Positions 11,291 to 23,949 of a stretch of 64,000 nucleotides of DNA are shown piece after piece (positions within the stretch are counted from its first letter, which is position 1; each line of letters starts with the position of its first letter). The stretch lies in NCBI GenBank assembly GCA_027943335.1, contig BSBK01002936.1, positions 420,001 through 484,000 on the forward strand, written 5' to 3'. The DNA is from Chamaecyparis obtusa. Taxonomy: Eukaryota; Streptophyta; Pinopsida; Cupressales; Cupressaceae. Position numbers and translations under genes: made by a program. The notes beneath the pieces were generated by a model, which worked only from the letters and a program-made list of their open reading frames with translations, was not told where the DNA came from and did no database searches.

Positions 11291-14200
11291 ATGGGGAAAG
11301 AAAAAACTCAAGGCCAAGGGCAAGTAGATGGGAAAACTATAATAGACTACACAAAACTAGCAGAAATCCCTGGTTTCACTGATGAGTATCACGATGTTTA
11401 TGATCCTGTTATCGACGGTGAAAGGAGAGTTATAGCAATTAAACATGCATTGTGCAATAAGGTAACTGGGCCAAAGAGGCCTGATTTTATAAAATTTAAC
11501 CCAGCGATAGGTGCGAAAACCAATAAAGTTGCTTCGTGGGATGTCAGTTTGGGTTACATGCTGTTACCCAACATTTTCCCTTACCCAAAAATTATCTTGA
11601 TTTGTGCAGAAAATTATGATGAAGAAAGAAAAAAAATTGTGAATTAAAAAAATAATGAATAAATTTTATCAATAACCCAGGAACAATTTCTCAGTTTGCT
11701 AGACCTAGGGTTTGACCGACAAAACTGTAATGTCCATATTGATCTGGGATTGCTGGTAGAACAATATGAGGTAGTCCCACCAAGCACAAAAGCTTCATTT
11801 ATAAAGGGTCTAATAGTTGCAGAGGAAAAGGCTTCATTGGGTGAGAACCATAAGCCTCCTTATGATTTTAATATTTTTGTGCCATGGGTTCAGGATACTA
11901 TATCCTCGCTAGCATTTTGCTTGGGATTGGAAAACAATAGGGAAGTGGGTGCCAGCATTCTTCAATTCATTTGGGATATCCATTGTGTCAATGAACCAGT
12001 GAGATATAATTTTGTTGGACACGTGGTTCAATCAATGCAAGAACAATTAGCATTGATTAAAAGGGGCAATTCTAAGACATTTAGGTTCACAACCTACTTG
12101 TGCTATCTTCCGGTAGCCAAACATGCTATAATATTAATGAGAAATGACAACAAGCTTGAAATTCAGAGGGGGACAGGTAGTCCAATATATAACTGGACAC
12201 CTCAGATAAGAATGTATGATAACAAAAGTAATTAGAGTAATTTTGTAGACATATTTTTGGCACCATTGTATAAAAAAATAACAAGCACTCCAATGCCCAG
12301 ATTGTCTACTTCATGTAGGGATTGCATCCAACTTGGAAGCATAATTCAATTGGCTGACTGGTACTTAATGGAAGAATACATTGTACTAAAGTTTTATGGG
12401 TCAGAACTGCAACCCCACAAACTTCCAATGCATGTGATAGATAGGGTGTTTGCAGTAGAATATGTAGTACAACTAGAGAGCATAGACAGACTCTTCACTG
12501 ACTAATCAAAGAAGATCATATTCCCTTCCTTGTGGCAAAAAAATTTCAATTTGATTTAGAGTGGTACTAGAAGTATGATCCACTCAACGTCATTCAAACA
12601 ATTCTTGTTGCTAATAAGAACTCTACAAACTTATTTCAACATGAAAGTAAACCATTACTAGAGAAGTTGAAAAACAAGGATAGTTGGGATGACGTTACAA
12701 AAGAGATGGAGAAAGTTTCCAGTGAGGAAAAAATTTTAGTTGAACAGTTGTCATCACAAATTATTACAACAATAGACTAGGGCATTGTATAGCTTTGGAT
12801 GTCCTACAATTTCTACAAAAAAGTTTCTCAACAATCAAACATAAAACTACCAAAGAGAATAGCAAAAGCTTGTAAGGATAGAAAATGGACTAGAACAAAA
12901 ATGGATGATTTTTGGAGTATGAGAAAGGATCTTGGTGAACCAAAGATCAGTGAAGATCTGGATGAAATAGACGAGGGTATAGAGTTTAGCAAATTATGGA
13001 ATTTGGAGCATCCTAACATGGCATATGACAGTGAGGATGAATACCTAGATACTAAGGATAATAATCCACCAATTGCATTTACTCTAGGGACTGGGAGTTA
13101 GAGTGGAACCAAAGAGGAATGAAAAAAATTATATAGCAAAGGGGCAATCATTGTGGAAAAAATGGGTTATAAAGGTGGTGGTTTGGGTCCCATAGGAGAA
13201 GGCATCAAGAATACAATTGAGATAGAAAAAACTACTTATGATCCTGGTGCAAGCCTTGGGTCTCGTAGTACTAGTGGCACTAGTGCCAATGGGACAAGCC
13301 AACTTATACAACAAGTTCCCTCTCTAAAGAGGGAACTAGAATCTACACAGAATACCATAGAAGAAGATAGTGTCAAGAAGAAAAAGCTTTTCACTTCCAG
13401 AACACTGACAACAATGACATTCGATCCTAAAGAGTTATTTGCAATTTCAGGTTCAGCAAAACCCTCTAGAAGTTTAAATCCTCAAAGAGCATTAGTTAGA
13501 TCAATAGGCATTGCAAGCTCTACCTCTGGATCACCTTTCAAATATTCAAATCCTTCTACAACACCAGATTTTCATTTCAAATATTTCTCTAATAAATTTG
13601 CAGAAACAAGAACCAAGAATAAGGAAATAAAGAAGATATTGCAGACTTGTTCCCTTAATGCAGTTGTAGAGGAACAACTTGTATCCAACAGGGTTTTACC
13701 AACATATGACCCAAAAAGAGACATGATGGAGTTCATGGTTGTTATTCCACCAATAAAAGATGGAAACCCACTAGAGAGTCAGATAGATCCATCTGAATTT
13801 CAAGTTAGCACTCTCCAAATGGATTTTTCCAAAGTTAAAATGTGGAAAAAATCAATGTGTCCAAGTCTAAAAACCAAGTGGTCTACAATGCACTGCTAAA
13901 GTTGGAAAGAGAGAAAAGAAAGCTCAAGAAAAATATAGAAAAGTTACAGGAAAACATTGGCAATGAAAAAGCAAAGAGAAAAGCTTTAGAGAATAGTTTG
14001 AAAGAATTATAGAAAAAGATTAAAAAATTGACCTCTACATCAGCAGATACAGAGCAGGAACATGCAGAGGTAGTAATGAAGGAATAGGAGCAGGCAGAGG
14101 CAGAGCTTAAGGCACTGAGGGGAAAATTGGCAGAAATTAGTTAAAAGCTTGAGGAAGAAAGAGTCAATTCAGAAAAGCTAGTTAAAATCATGGAGAGTAA

Positions 14201-14973
14201 TGCTGCCTCCAACCAAGAATTGCAAAAGAAATTGGCCTCTCAGGTAGATAAAGCCAATCATTGGGAACACAAAGCAGTGGAAGAGAAAATGAACTATGAA
14301 AAATGGAAGAAGACTAAAGAAGGCCAATAATACAATTCAAACTTTAACAAATACTAGTAATAATTTAGTGAAGATTGCAAAAGAACACATTTGGGGCCAA
14401 ATATTGGTGATGTGTAATAGCTTATATGAGTGGTTTGAAATGCTTCAAAGTATGAGAGTATGTTATTTGAAGCTCCATAAGAACATTAAACAAAACATTG
14501 ATGTTGTCAAGAAATAAAAGGAAGCAAAAGATATTATGCAACAACTCTACAGTAAGAGTGATAGTTATCTATCAAACAAGGGAATTAGCAACCGCCTTGA
14601 TGCCTCAGTAAAGGTATCGAGTATCATTAAAAAATGTGAGAAGCTAAGGGAAGCATAGGAATTGGATGAAAAAGCTACGCAGAAGATCACAAAGATGGAA
14701 CAAAGGAAAGTGAATATAGAAATTCTTGGTTTGCCTAAGGGATATGACGCAAATAACTTCATTGGAAGAGAAAATTACAACATAAGGTTACAGGATAAAA
14801 TAAATACTGATTTACGCTTTCTTCCTATAGACATATCTCCTGATACATTCATGGATTTCATCAATCCAGTGAGAACTTTGAATGGATTTTTAGAAGCAAT
14901 AGTGATGTCAAGTCACACTTCCAAATATGAAATGCTAACAAAGTTGCATGAGTGTGACTGTACTATGAACTAA
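11291..14973 (+). pseudogene. hAT-borne accessory ORF: unknown N-terminal region, G-patch, long coiled coil
   Basis: One broken ORF of about 1,200 codons, starting at ATG 11291 (MGKEKTQGQGQ). N-terminal blocks at 11291-11645, 11696-12232 and 12257-12502 look globular (FVPWVQDTISSLAF, FRFTTYLCYL). At 13141-13221 a G-patch is readable: VEKMGYKGGGLGP then GEGI, with the glycine spacing of RNA-binding G-patch domains. A serine/threonine-rich linker follows (13230-13640). A lysine/glutamate-rich coiled coil (about 13900-14700) and a short globular end (14662-14970) complete it. Stops and frameshifts occur roughly every 200-700 bp. It is convergent to the transposase and inside the same inverted repeats. 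G-patches are known in retroelement polyproteins, so capture from a retroelement is one explanation. The role is unknown. Confidence 0.65.
13141..13221 (+). other. G-patch domain within the hAT accessory ORF
   Basis: The translated segment has the hallmark hydrophobic-x-x-M-G-Y/W-x-x-G-x-G-L-G spacing followed by GxGI. Similar to the G-patch in the Tat Gypsy element at 32405-32520 (KMRYKCQGPLG). Confidence 0.65.
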
Positions 14974-15407
14974 ATTGTTTTTCCATCAGAGGATGTTTGG
15001 ACTGGCCTACAAAGATTGCTTTGAATTTTGAACTACTGTAAATTGTAATATATTGCAAATGAATACAAAACAAATTGAGCTCTATCTAATTTTCATATTT
15101 TCCAATTCAATTTATGTTGAGTTACTCTATTTTATTCAATTATTCTTAGTTGATTTACTCTGTTATATGCTATTGGAAAACAAAATTTCATTGAGGAATT
15201 TCAAATTCAAATATGAATGATCATTGATGATATGATACAAAGTTACAAACTACACTCTACAGTAATAATACTCTTTTTTCTCAAATTTTAATGATGAAAC
15301 ATAATACATTCTTGCTTTTCTAAAATGAACATTGAATGATAGGATATAGTAGTTAATAAGTTCAAAAAATACCTATTGATTGCTACTGCTAATTTAGCAA
15401 AAATTTC
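14974..15407. other. Convergent intergenic region of the hAT element
   Basis: AT-rich sequence between the 3' ends of the accessory ORF (plus strand) and the transposase (minus strand). It presumably holds both polyadenylation regions. No gene seen. Confidence 0.5.
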
Positions 15408-18060
15408 CTAAATTTTCCAATTAATCTCTACGTCATCATCATCATCCAATTCTGGTATTCTAGTTTCTTCATTGTTCTCTTCATGTTCGTTTGTGTCTTC
15501 TTCACTCAGACCTCTGCTTCTATGACTCCCATCGCCACCTGTACTTGTCCCACTCGGAGTCTCTTTCAGAGATTGGTTAATGGTGTTTCCCAATCCTCTT
15601 CTTTTGCATCTTTTCTTCTAGATTTCCATTACTTTTTGAGAAGGAAAAGTATTGACATCATACCTAGATGTGTAGACCCTCAAGCATACTTCCAAATTCT
15701 TGTCTAGTTTGTTTCTTAGCTTTTATTTTAGGAAGCCCAAAGCACTAAAAACTCTCTCATCCTCCACTGAACCCAATATCATGGTCTGACATAGATCAAC
15801 AAGCTTGAAGAACTCTAAAATTTCTTCACACAACATTGTGCTCTGTTTTAGTTATGCCCAAAGCCTTGTTGCCGAGCCCTCTTCATGTGGGTTATGCATT
15901 AATTGATATTGATGCCTCATAGTCTTTGCAAAAGCTCCTGATTGTTGTCTAAGAAGACCCTCATCTAAAATTCCATTGATAGTGGCTCCATTAAACTCTA
16001 TAGATTTGCAAAATTCCTTTATCAAAGTCATCAGCCTATTATGATAATCTTCCTTAGAGTTTAAGGAACAATATTGAGGAAACACAATTGTCATGGCCTC
16101 AAGTAGTTATTCATATGGGAATCAGGATCTTATTTCAGAGGAAAATTTATAGGTCATGTCCCTTGCATTACTTTCTATAGACTCAATGATCTTAGTAAAC
16201 TATTCCCTTGTAACTCTTGTAGCTCGCTTCTTTAGGGCACTATAGTACATTGGTATCTGAAATCCCCTTACACAAATACATAAATCCCCATTTTAAATGA
16301 TCTTTAAATAATTATCAGGATTTTCCAAATCTATTAGTTTCTGCTAGTGATTAAATCTTTCATCAGATAAATTTACATCATTTCGATAGAGACTATCGAG
16401 GGCTTGGCATGACATTTTACGCAAGAAAACATATTTTGCAATATACATGGCTCTTTGCTGGGATTTTTTCATAATGAACGTCATTTCTTCTAGCATGGGA
16501 AGAAGAGATGCTAAAGTCAAAAGTGTCTCTATATTGCTTAACCTCCGAAGTAGTTCACCACATCTCTAATTTTTTGCATTGTCCTAATTTTCGTACATCA
16601 GTCCAATCAAAGATTGATATTTGGAAAAAACTCTATGTGCTAGTCCATCCAAAGAGATCCATGTGGTATCAACATCTTTAAGAAGCTTGTTTCCATTGGT
16701 AATTCCATCACCAAAGTGTTGAAATTCCCTAAAACATTTGGGACTTCGACAAAAATATGAGTTCAACTCTCTTACTAAATCTTCAACCTTTTTTACTAAA
16801 GGAAACTTCTTCACAACTCTAAAAGCAAGATTCATCCTATGGACCATACAGTGAATGCCAACAACATACGGTGATCAAGAAGCCTGCATTTTTGTCCAAA
16901 GACCATTCCTTTGACCTTGGATTACTGAAGCTCCATCTACTCCAACATAGATCAACTTCTTCACTATTGTCAATTCATCCATACCTCCATATTCAATTAA
17001 ATGGCTCTTTACTAATTGAAATAATGTTTCCGATGTATTATCCCTCAATTTTGCAATAGTTAGTAGATGTGGTTGGTGGACATTATTCTGTACAGTATAA
17101 ACATGCATGCATACCCATGACGTATTATCTATTGTCACGGCTTCATCTAAGGACAATGCAATAAAGGTTGACTCTTTTATTTTTTTCTGTACATCCTCTA
17201 TTTCAACCTAGGCAATACAACTTGCCAATTCCCATCCACTATTTATTGACCAATGAGTGACACGATAGTAAGGAACTTTTAGAAAGTGTAACAAACCACT
17301 CATTTCTTGATAGTCTTTCATTGGATGCCCTCTGCTCAAAATATGGAAAACATTACTTAATTGAACAACTTTTTCACGTTCTTCTACTTCACTTGCTTTT
17401 GCAAAAATAGCATTAATAGAACCTTGAACTTCACCAGGCTTAGTCTTAAATTTCTGAAACAAATAATATTCCTCAGCATTCCTTTTATGTTGACATTGCT
17501 TCTTTGTTTTATATCTTACCACTTTTATTTCCTTTCCATCTACAATTGAGGTTTCATAAACCTTACCAACATGTTTATCTATGGTGTCTAGTTTAAGTTG
17601 CAACTTCTTTTCCTTTTTATACTTCCAACTACAAATCATACATCTTCATTCTACTGGTAGCTCACCTACAATTGGATTGTCCATGGGTTCAATGAATGGA
17701 TACTTTGGCACCCAATCAAATTTAAATCTCCTCAACATCTCCCATTGACGATTAGTTTTTTCTTTTTATTTTCCTCTCCCTTTAGTGTTACTATTAATTG
17801 AACCATCATCATCACTGAAGTCAATCGATTCATCTCGATACTAGTTATTTACTTGAAATTCTTCTTCAAGGTCATCTTCATTAGAGATATCAGGTTTTGC
17901 AACTTCATCACTAGATTTATTAGGCTCCCTAATTTGTTGATTAGACTCCTGTGTAGGTTGAGATTGTACACGTTCCTTTGATGATGTACCTTCCTCACTT
18001 TGACCAACACTATTATGTCTGCCCCCGCCAAAGTATGAAGATATATTTCTTCATTTCATT
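15408..18060 (-). pseudogene. hAT-family transposase (ZNF862/DUF4371-like), decayed
   Basis: Transposase that would cut and rejoin this element. Reading down the minus strand: an acidic N-terminus (about 18060-17800); a BED/TTF-like zinc finger (about 17740-17550, CMICSWKYKK then DTIDKHVGK); the conserved central region (about 17300-16860, SLDEAVTIDNTSW, DGASVIQG), which should carry the first acidic residues; the block GIHCMVHRMNLAF at about 16860-16820; DTTWISLDGLAHRVF (about 16665-16620); and a C-terminal dimerisation motif at about 15775-15670 (VEDERVFSAFG). An acidic tail (five consecutive Asp) ends at a stop at 15408. Numerous stops and frameshifts disable it. It lies within the hAT inverted repeats with its 3' end facing the G-patch ORF. 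Family call confident; exact clade is an inference. Confidence 0.85.
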
Positions 18061-18766
18061 AGCCTCTCTTGGACATCTCCACCTTCAATAGTCCTCTTCC
18101 TAATTAACTTTGACTATGAAATCTCCAACAAATTAAGGCTGCAATAAAATTTTACTTGAATAAGATACTACGAACTTGTAGTCATTCTGGTTAGTTACCG
18201 ATCGTAATTGTGAGCTCAGAATCAACTAAATTTTTGTACTACTAAATCTCTTGAAGTCTCCTTCTCTTTGGCATGTTTCAATAATGAAACTCATATCTCT
18301 TAAATAGCCAACTACAAGTAAACCATTTTCATATCAGCCATCAGATTTTGCCTCATAATCTCCATCATCTATTTTGGTGAAGGGGCCAAAAATTGCTTAT
18401 GATAACAAATAATATCTGGTGGACCCCACATAATTTCAAATAATTGATTGGGTGAATAGGGTCCTAGTGCAAATAAAAATTTCACTTGGGATAATGGGCC
18501 TTTGGCGAATGGTGATCCTTGATAAATACACCCAATTTAATCCATGGTGAATAAGAATAAAATACAATAGAAATATGGGTGAAGAACCCAACTACAGTAC
18601 TGAAATTACATAAAAATAGTGGTGAACAATCCGAACAATAAACTTATCTTTTATAAATTTTGGGCGAATCGATCAACTAGTATATGAGCATTTTATTTGC
18701 CAATTTCTATTGTCGATCGGGACATATTCACTAATTGACAAATAATTGCCACTTAAAAAACCCCTA
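18061..18766 (-). other. hAT right arm: promoter side of transposase and subterminal region
   Basis: Non-coding AT-rich sequence with TGGCGAAT-like motifs near 18500, 18544, 18604 and 18662. It ends in the right terminal repeat (CCCCTA at 18761-18766), followed by target duplication GATGGGAG at 18767-18774. Confidence 0.6.
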
Positions 18767-18774
18767 GATGGGAG

Positions 18775-21537
18775 TTGCCTCATCAACATTGACATCAGGT
18801 GCTACCTGCAATAAAATATCTCTAACATCTTCTAAGACTTGTTTGTTCTTTCTCTCTTATCTCAACTTTTCTTGCACTTCCTTCTTTGTGCACATTTCTC
18901 CATTTCTCCTTAGTGCTTCCAGGTCTAGGGTTCTCAAGTCACATGTAGGAATTTCAATGATTTCATCTAAGGTGACCAAACCTTTATGACCATGTTTCTT
19001 CTTCTTCTTTTTCTCCTATGTGCTGGACATGGGGGATTTCCCATATGGAACTAGAGCTTTAGTTTCTAGATTGGACTATTCTTTCTTGATGGAGACACTT
19101 TCCTCCTTGTCTTTCCCTTTTACTATACCCTCGGTCTCACATCCTTAGGCTTTTGGCCTAGTACCTATTGTAGAATCTTCTACATTTGTCTCAGTTTTAG
19201 GTCCTTTATTTCAGATTCTATTCTCTCAGTCCCACTTATCTCCTTATTGTCTCCTTCACCCTATCCTTTGGTAGTGCTTATTTTTAGCTTAGGTTTATGT
19301 TCCTTGGGTTTCTCTTGATTAGCTATTTCTATGGCTTGCACAAAAATAGGTAAGTTTCCTGGTATATTGATTGTAGTTGCCTCAATAGATTTGTCTTCTT
19401 CCACATTCTTGAAAGTAGTAATAGTAACATCTTCATCATCTCTAGCCTCATCATCGAGATCTCCATTAGTGATATCTTCAATTGTCACTTCATCATTCCT
19501 GGTTATAACTAGTTTCTTGGGAGTATTCTATTTTTCTTCCTCGATATAGCCAGCTAGATAGAAGTCTTATGCGTATGTTTCATCATCTGGCTGCTCAGTG
19601 TCAGATATATGAATATGATCATCAATTTTCCTACATGTATAATAAGATTTGCATCATCTGAGTATACTCCTTTTCCTTTACCTTTTACATATTTCTCAAG
19701 GATTACTACTACTACAGTTTACTATGCTTCGGCCATTGACTTCAAAAATTTTGTCCATAAAACTTTTCTATCTTCATCCACTTCTTCTAGTTTTCATTGT
19801 AAAATATTCAGTGCTCTAACTTTCATCAAAAATCTATTGGCATATTGTTTCATTAAATCTTCAACTTCAGTGATAGATAAATTAGGTAATGCCAAAATAA
19901 ATGAGTGCTCTCTCATTTTCTTCTTAGTATGTAAGGCATAGGTCCATCTTGCTGATACCTTCTAATATAGCTCTTTAGGAATATAATTTGACAATTCCAC
20001 TAGTAACCTTCTAAACTTAATCATGATGATGATGATTGCTTCCTCTAATTTTTCCTGATCCTTAGTTGACATATGCACATATCGATTCATTTTAGGGTGA
20101 CCTAGTCTACCCATTTCCTTTATGTTCTTTACCATGTCATCTATTGATTGTCCTTTATTCACAACTAATTTAAATAAAATTTTATCTTCTTTTTCATCAG
20201 AATCAATATCATCTTTACCTCTTATTAGCTTCCTCCTCTTCTTAGGTGGCTTGATAGAGGCTTGTGTACCTATCTTCTTCTTTTGGTAGGTATTCATCAG
20301 TGTTGGCCTTGTGATTTTTAGAACTCCACATTTCAAGGGTGGGGAAACACTTGTAGAGGATCTTGTCCTTGATTGTGTAGGGTCTCAGCTTGTTTCCTCT
20401 TCCCTTTTTCCTTCACCGGTGCAGCTTCAATTTCTTTATCTAACTTGGTCTCTTCTTCATGCTCACTATTACCGATCAGTAGTTGTTCTTCAGTTTCTTT
20501 TTTAATAGACTTCTCTGCTACTTCTTCATCATCACCAAATTGTTTGGTCAAAGTATCCATCATTTTCTTAGATTTTCTTCCCGCTTTTACTCTGACTAGA
20601 TCCATTTTAATTCTTAACTTTTCTTCTTCATAGCTTCTAAACCTAGTTTATTTCTTATCTTTGGGCTCCACCAAAAGTACCTTTATTGACTGAGAGGCTT
20701 AGACAATATCAATTTCATAGCCCATAGGGGGTAACCATGCAGTCCTTGGCTCAACTACCTTTATCAAGGTGGTGTTGGTGTCCACCAGAAAACATATATC
20801 ATCTTTGTATTGTTCCACCAGCTGTGTAGGTATCTTGCTCCTCTAATGCTTTATCTCTTTCAACTTTCAAAATTAATCATCCATTACTACTTCAAAATTC
20901 TTTCCTAAGTTCTTGATGAATTCACCGATTTATATGATAACTGGTTTGTTAGAGTCCCACTATACATTACCGACTGATGGAAATGAATTTTGTACATAGA
21001 AATAGATACATAAAAGTAGTGAACCAAACTTACATGTGTTTGTCTTAGAAACATGAATAGTCCTCATATTTTCCTCCAATTGTTTCAACATTAGCTTGAT
21101 GAGGTCTAGCTATAAACCCTTCTATGCAGCCTTGTATGCAATGTCAACTGCTCCGCAAGGAACACTATTGGGCTTACTTGATTTAAATATCTTGTAAGAA
21201 ATGACATAAGCTCCCAACCTAGTTTCTAGATCGGTGATTGTATTTATCCTCATGCCTCTTCCATCCCACTTGGCTCTTGTTAATTTCTCAATATCGATTC
21301 TTGGTGGGTTCCTTAGGGATTTTTCCTTATGACTTTTTGGATAAGCGATGACTATATAAATAATTTCCTTAGTGATTTTTTTTGGTTCATCCAACCACAT
21401 CTTGCCCTTGTGAACTCTTCTTAGTACAACCATAATCCATTCAATCTTTAACTCCTTCGAAAAGTGAAGGGCATTTGTCAAACCTTTGATTTCTAGGTGT
21501 GTGTGTGTGTGTGTGTGTTCATCCTTCAACTTTCCAT
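18775..21537 (-). pseudogene. Element H second ORF, central part
   Basis: Minus-strand coding remnant between the two nested insertions. From 21529 downward a globular region is seen (LEIKGLTNALHF, IEWIMVVLRR, WLDEPKKITKEI, RGMRINTITDLETRLGAY). It passes through a weaker stretch (21120-20610) into a highly charged Lys/Glu-rich tail (20605-19260, KRKQAETLHNQGQ, KPPKKRRKLIRG). Reading phase on entry from 38474 and on exit to 7275 agrees with the flanking parts, although at least three small frameshifts with zero net effect and several stops lie between. The layout (globular head, basic/acidic tail, coiled-coil end) is the same as in the LINE extra ORF. Family not recognised. It occupies the place where pol would be expected. 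Confidence 0.6.
21497..21518. repeat. (GT)11 microsatellite inside element H second ORF
   Basis: The perfect GT run reads as alternating His-Thr codons in the minus-strand ORF, 19 bp from the Gypsy insertion point. Confidence 0.95.
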
Positions 21538-21542
21538 CCCGG

Positions 21543-22439
21543 TGTATACCAAAAATAGTATCTTCATAGAATTAGTATTGACAATAAATGAAATAGTAAC
21601 TAAATAAACCACAATTATAGCAACTATTTAGAAAATGAAAGATCAATTGAGCATCCTATGGCTCTCTATCTAAGAGTGTTAATAGAAGCTCTTAGTAAGC
21701 TACCATTAATGATAGTCCAAGAATGAGAAATGATAAAAATTAAGCTAAAGCTAACAATTATATTCAAATTGAATGCTAATTAAGCTCTTAAAATTCCTTT
21801 CTAGCTATAAAATGCAAGAGGTTCTATGCAATTATCAGATGTGTGGTTATGAATTATGAGGATTTTGGTCTTCCTTTTATAGATTTATACAAGGGTAGAG
21901 GGTGTAGTTGTGTTGATCATGATTAAGCTTGAGTTGAGTCTTTGGTTCCACCCTTTGAAGACAATGCAAAGTTTGTGTCCTCAAAGTTTGAGACAAGAAA
22001 ACAAGATGAATGGACAAGATTCTCTTTCACTTTGAGTGATTGAGATTTAATTTGGCTTGATCCATGTGAATGCATTTTCTCAAATTCTATTGGTTGATTG
22101 AATTTCCTCCCTTTGTGGTTGTTGAGGGAAATTAGGATTTATTAATTGATTAAATTGATTTATTTAGCCATGTACCCCTTGAATGGGTTGAATTTGATTT
22201 AATCCAAAACTATACAATTAATTGATTTAATTATACTTTGATTTGATTTCACTTGATTAAAATGCTCTCAATTTTTATTTATCTTGAATTAAGACTTGAT
22301 TTTAATTTTGATTGGCTAATTATGCATTGTGATTTAATTGCTTCAATCTTGTCCTTGATTCACTTTGATTTGATTTGTTTTTCTTTTCTTTGCTTTGATT
22401 TATCATTTAATTGATCTTGTCCATTTTTAGGTGATTACA
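21543..22439 (-). repeat. 3' LTR of the Tat Gypsy element
   Basis: 897 bp, colinear with 37570-38468. Terminal TG...CA. The inner edge abuts the polypurine tract. Rich in TTGATT words. Confidence 0.95.
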
Positions 22440-22455
22440 AATGCCCCTCTTTGAT
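22440..22455 (-). promoter_or_regulatory. Polypurine tract of the Tat Gypsy element
   Basis: Minus strand reads ATCAAAGAGGGGCATT directly before the LTR start TGTAATCACC. This matches the expected plus-strand primer position. Confidence 0.85.
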
Positions 22456-23949
22456 TTGACGTATGAAGCATGTTGATTCAAAGAATACTCTAATCTTGCT
22501 TGATGATAGGTTCTAATTCATTGATGGTCGATCTTTGATGTTCATTTGATGTCTTTCGATGCTCGATCCTTGATATCTGATATGAGATTGATGCAGATTT
22601 TGATGATGTTCCTTCAATTGATGTGATACTCTGATGGTCATTCTGATAATTGATTACCTAATATGATGTTTGATTCTGATATGACACTTGATTTGATTGA
22701 TTAATGAAAATTTTTTTGATAAAAGCTTTCGCTTTGATTTGTTGATTAGTCTCTGGATTCGATAATGATCCTACTGATGTTGATTATCCGATGGTATGCC
22801 CCCTTAGAAATGAAATAAAATTTGATTGATGATAAATTTTTTTGATGTTTAAGGTCAAATCACGTTGATTTAGTTCAATGTTTAATGAAATTTAATTTCA
22901 TTTCCAATATTCATTTTATGTCTGTTTCATTACAAATGCCCCTATTTTAGCTGATTTGATGAAAAAATTCAAATTCCTGGGTCAATTCTAGTGAAAGATT
23001 CCCTCTTTAGGTCAAAGATACCCTGTTTAGGTCAAAAGGCTATATAAAGGGGTCAAAATTCCTTTTTCACTATTCATTTTTACTTTCACTTTTTACTTTT
23101 TCCTCTCTAACTTTTTTGACCTTTCACTATGTCTGTCCCCATCTGCAAGCATAGGTTCGAGCGATGTCATCAATATTAGTGTCTACCTAGCTCTGGACCT
23201 CCGATGAATGCCTATACTTCTTTGTTTTGTCGATCTTTGCATTTAATTTTCAATATTTTTAGATTTTTCCTGTAAAAATACCCTTTTTTTCTCTTTTTCA
23301 AATCAAAGTGCACTTTTGCCCAATTAAATGGCACTTTCACCCTCGAAGTTGCACTTCTACAATATGAAGGTGCGCTTTCGCGATCTAGTTGTACGCTTTT
23401 ACTCACTAAATTTTTTTCCCTAATCCATGTTTACCTTATTAAAGAGCGCTTTTGCTCATGTTTGTGCTTTTACCATTTTAAACAATGTTTCAGATATTTT
23501 TAATAGCGCTTTTGAATTCTTTGGGTGCTTTTTCTTATTTTTTCGCTTTTAAGTCATTAAGGAATGCTTTTACACTTTAAAAAAGTGCTTTTTCTTTTGT
23601 GCACTTTTAAACCCTGAAATAGCACTTTCAATCTACCAAAAATGATTTTAATTTGGTTAAGTCCACTTTGTGATTTTTCCGACATCATTGATCAGTTGAT
23701 AGATTAAGTTCCCAAAATTGATGTCCTTAGCAAGAACTATAATATGTTAGTATGAGTCATTTATCATTTGAATATTTTTCATCAATCTAGATTCTGATGG
23801 TGGATGAGGATAAATTTTCCATTCTATCTTAGTTGAAACATGAAAATTGATTATGGTTTGATATTTTGAAATTTTTTGATTGATTTTGAATGATCCAAAT
23901 AATAATCAATTTTAGTTTTGATGTGTTTTAACTTGCTTTTGTAGGAGGT
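22456..23949. other. Non-coding 3' region of the Tat Gypsy with GCGCTTTT-type motif cluster
   Basis: No gene seen. 22480-22900 is rich in TTGATG words. From about 23300 to 23640 a short motif (GCGCTTTT, GTGCTTTT, TGCGCTTTCGC) recurs about every 20-40 bp. The complementary-style motif (AAAAGCGCTT) clusters at 37100-37480 at the other end of the internal region. Confidence 0.55.

Larger units (their letters stand above)
7284..18766. mobile_element. hAT DNA transposon, 11,483 bp, with two convergent genes
   Basis: The element is bounded by an exact 8-bp direct duplication GATGGGAG (7276-7283 and 18767-18774), the length typical of hAT insertions. The ends form an imperfect inverted repeat: CAGGGATAACTTTAAGG on the left against TAGGGGTTTTTTAAGTGG read inward from the right. 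It contains a minus-strand hAT transposase pseudogene (15408-18060), a plus-strand G-patch/coiled-coil ORF (11291-14973), a smaller ORF remnant (8768-9360), a foldback element and subterminal TGGCGAAT motifs. Removing it and one duplication restores the reading phase of element H's second ORF. At over 11 kb it is large for a hAT element. Confidence 0.9.
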
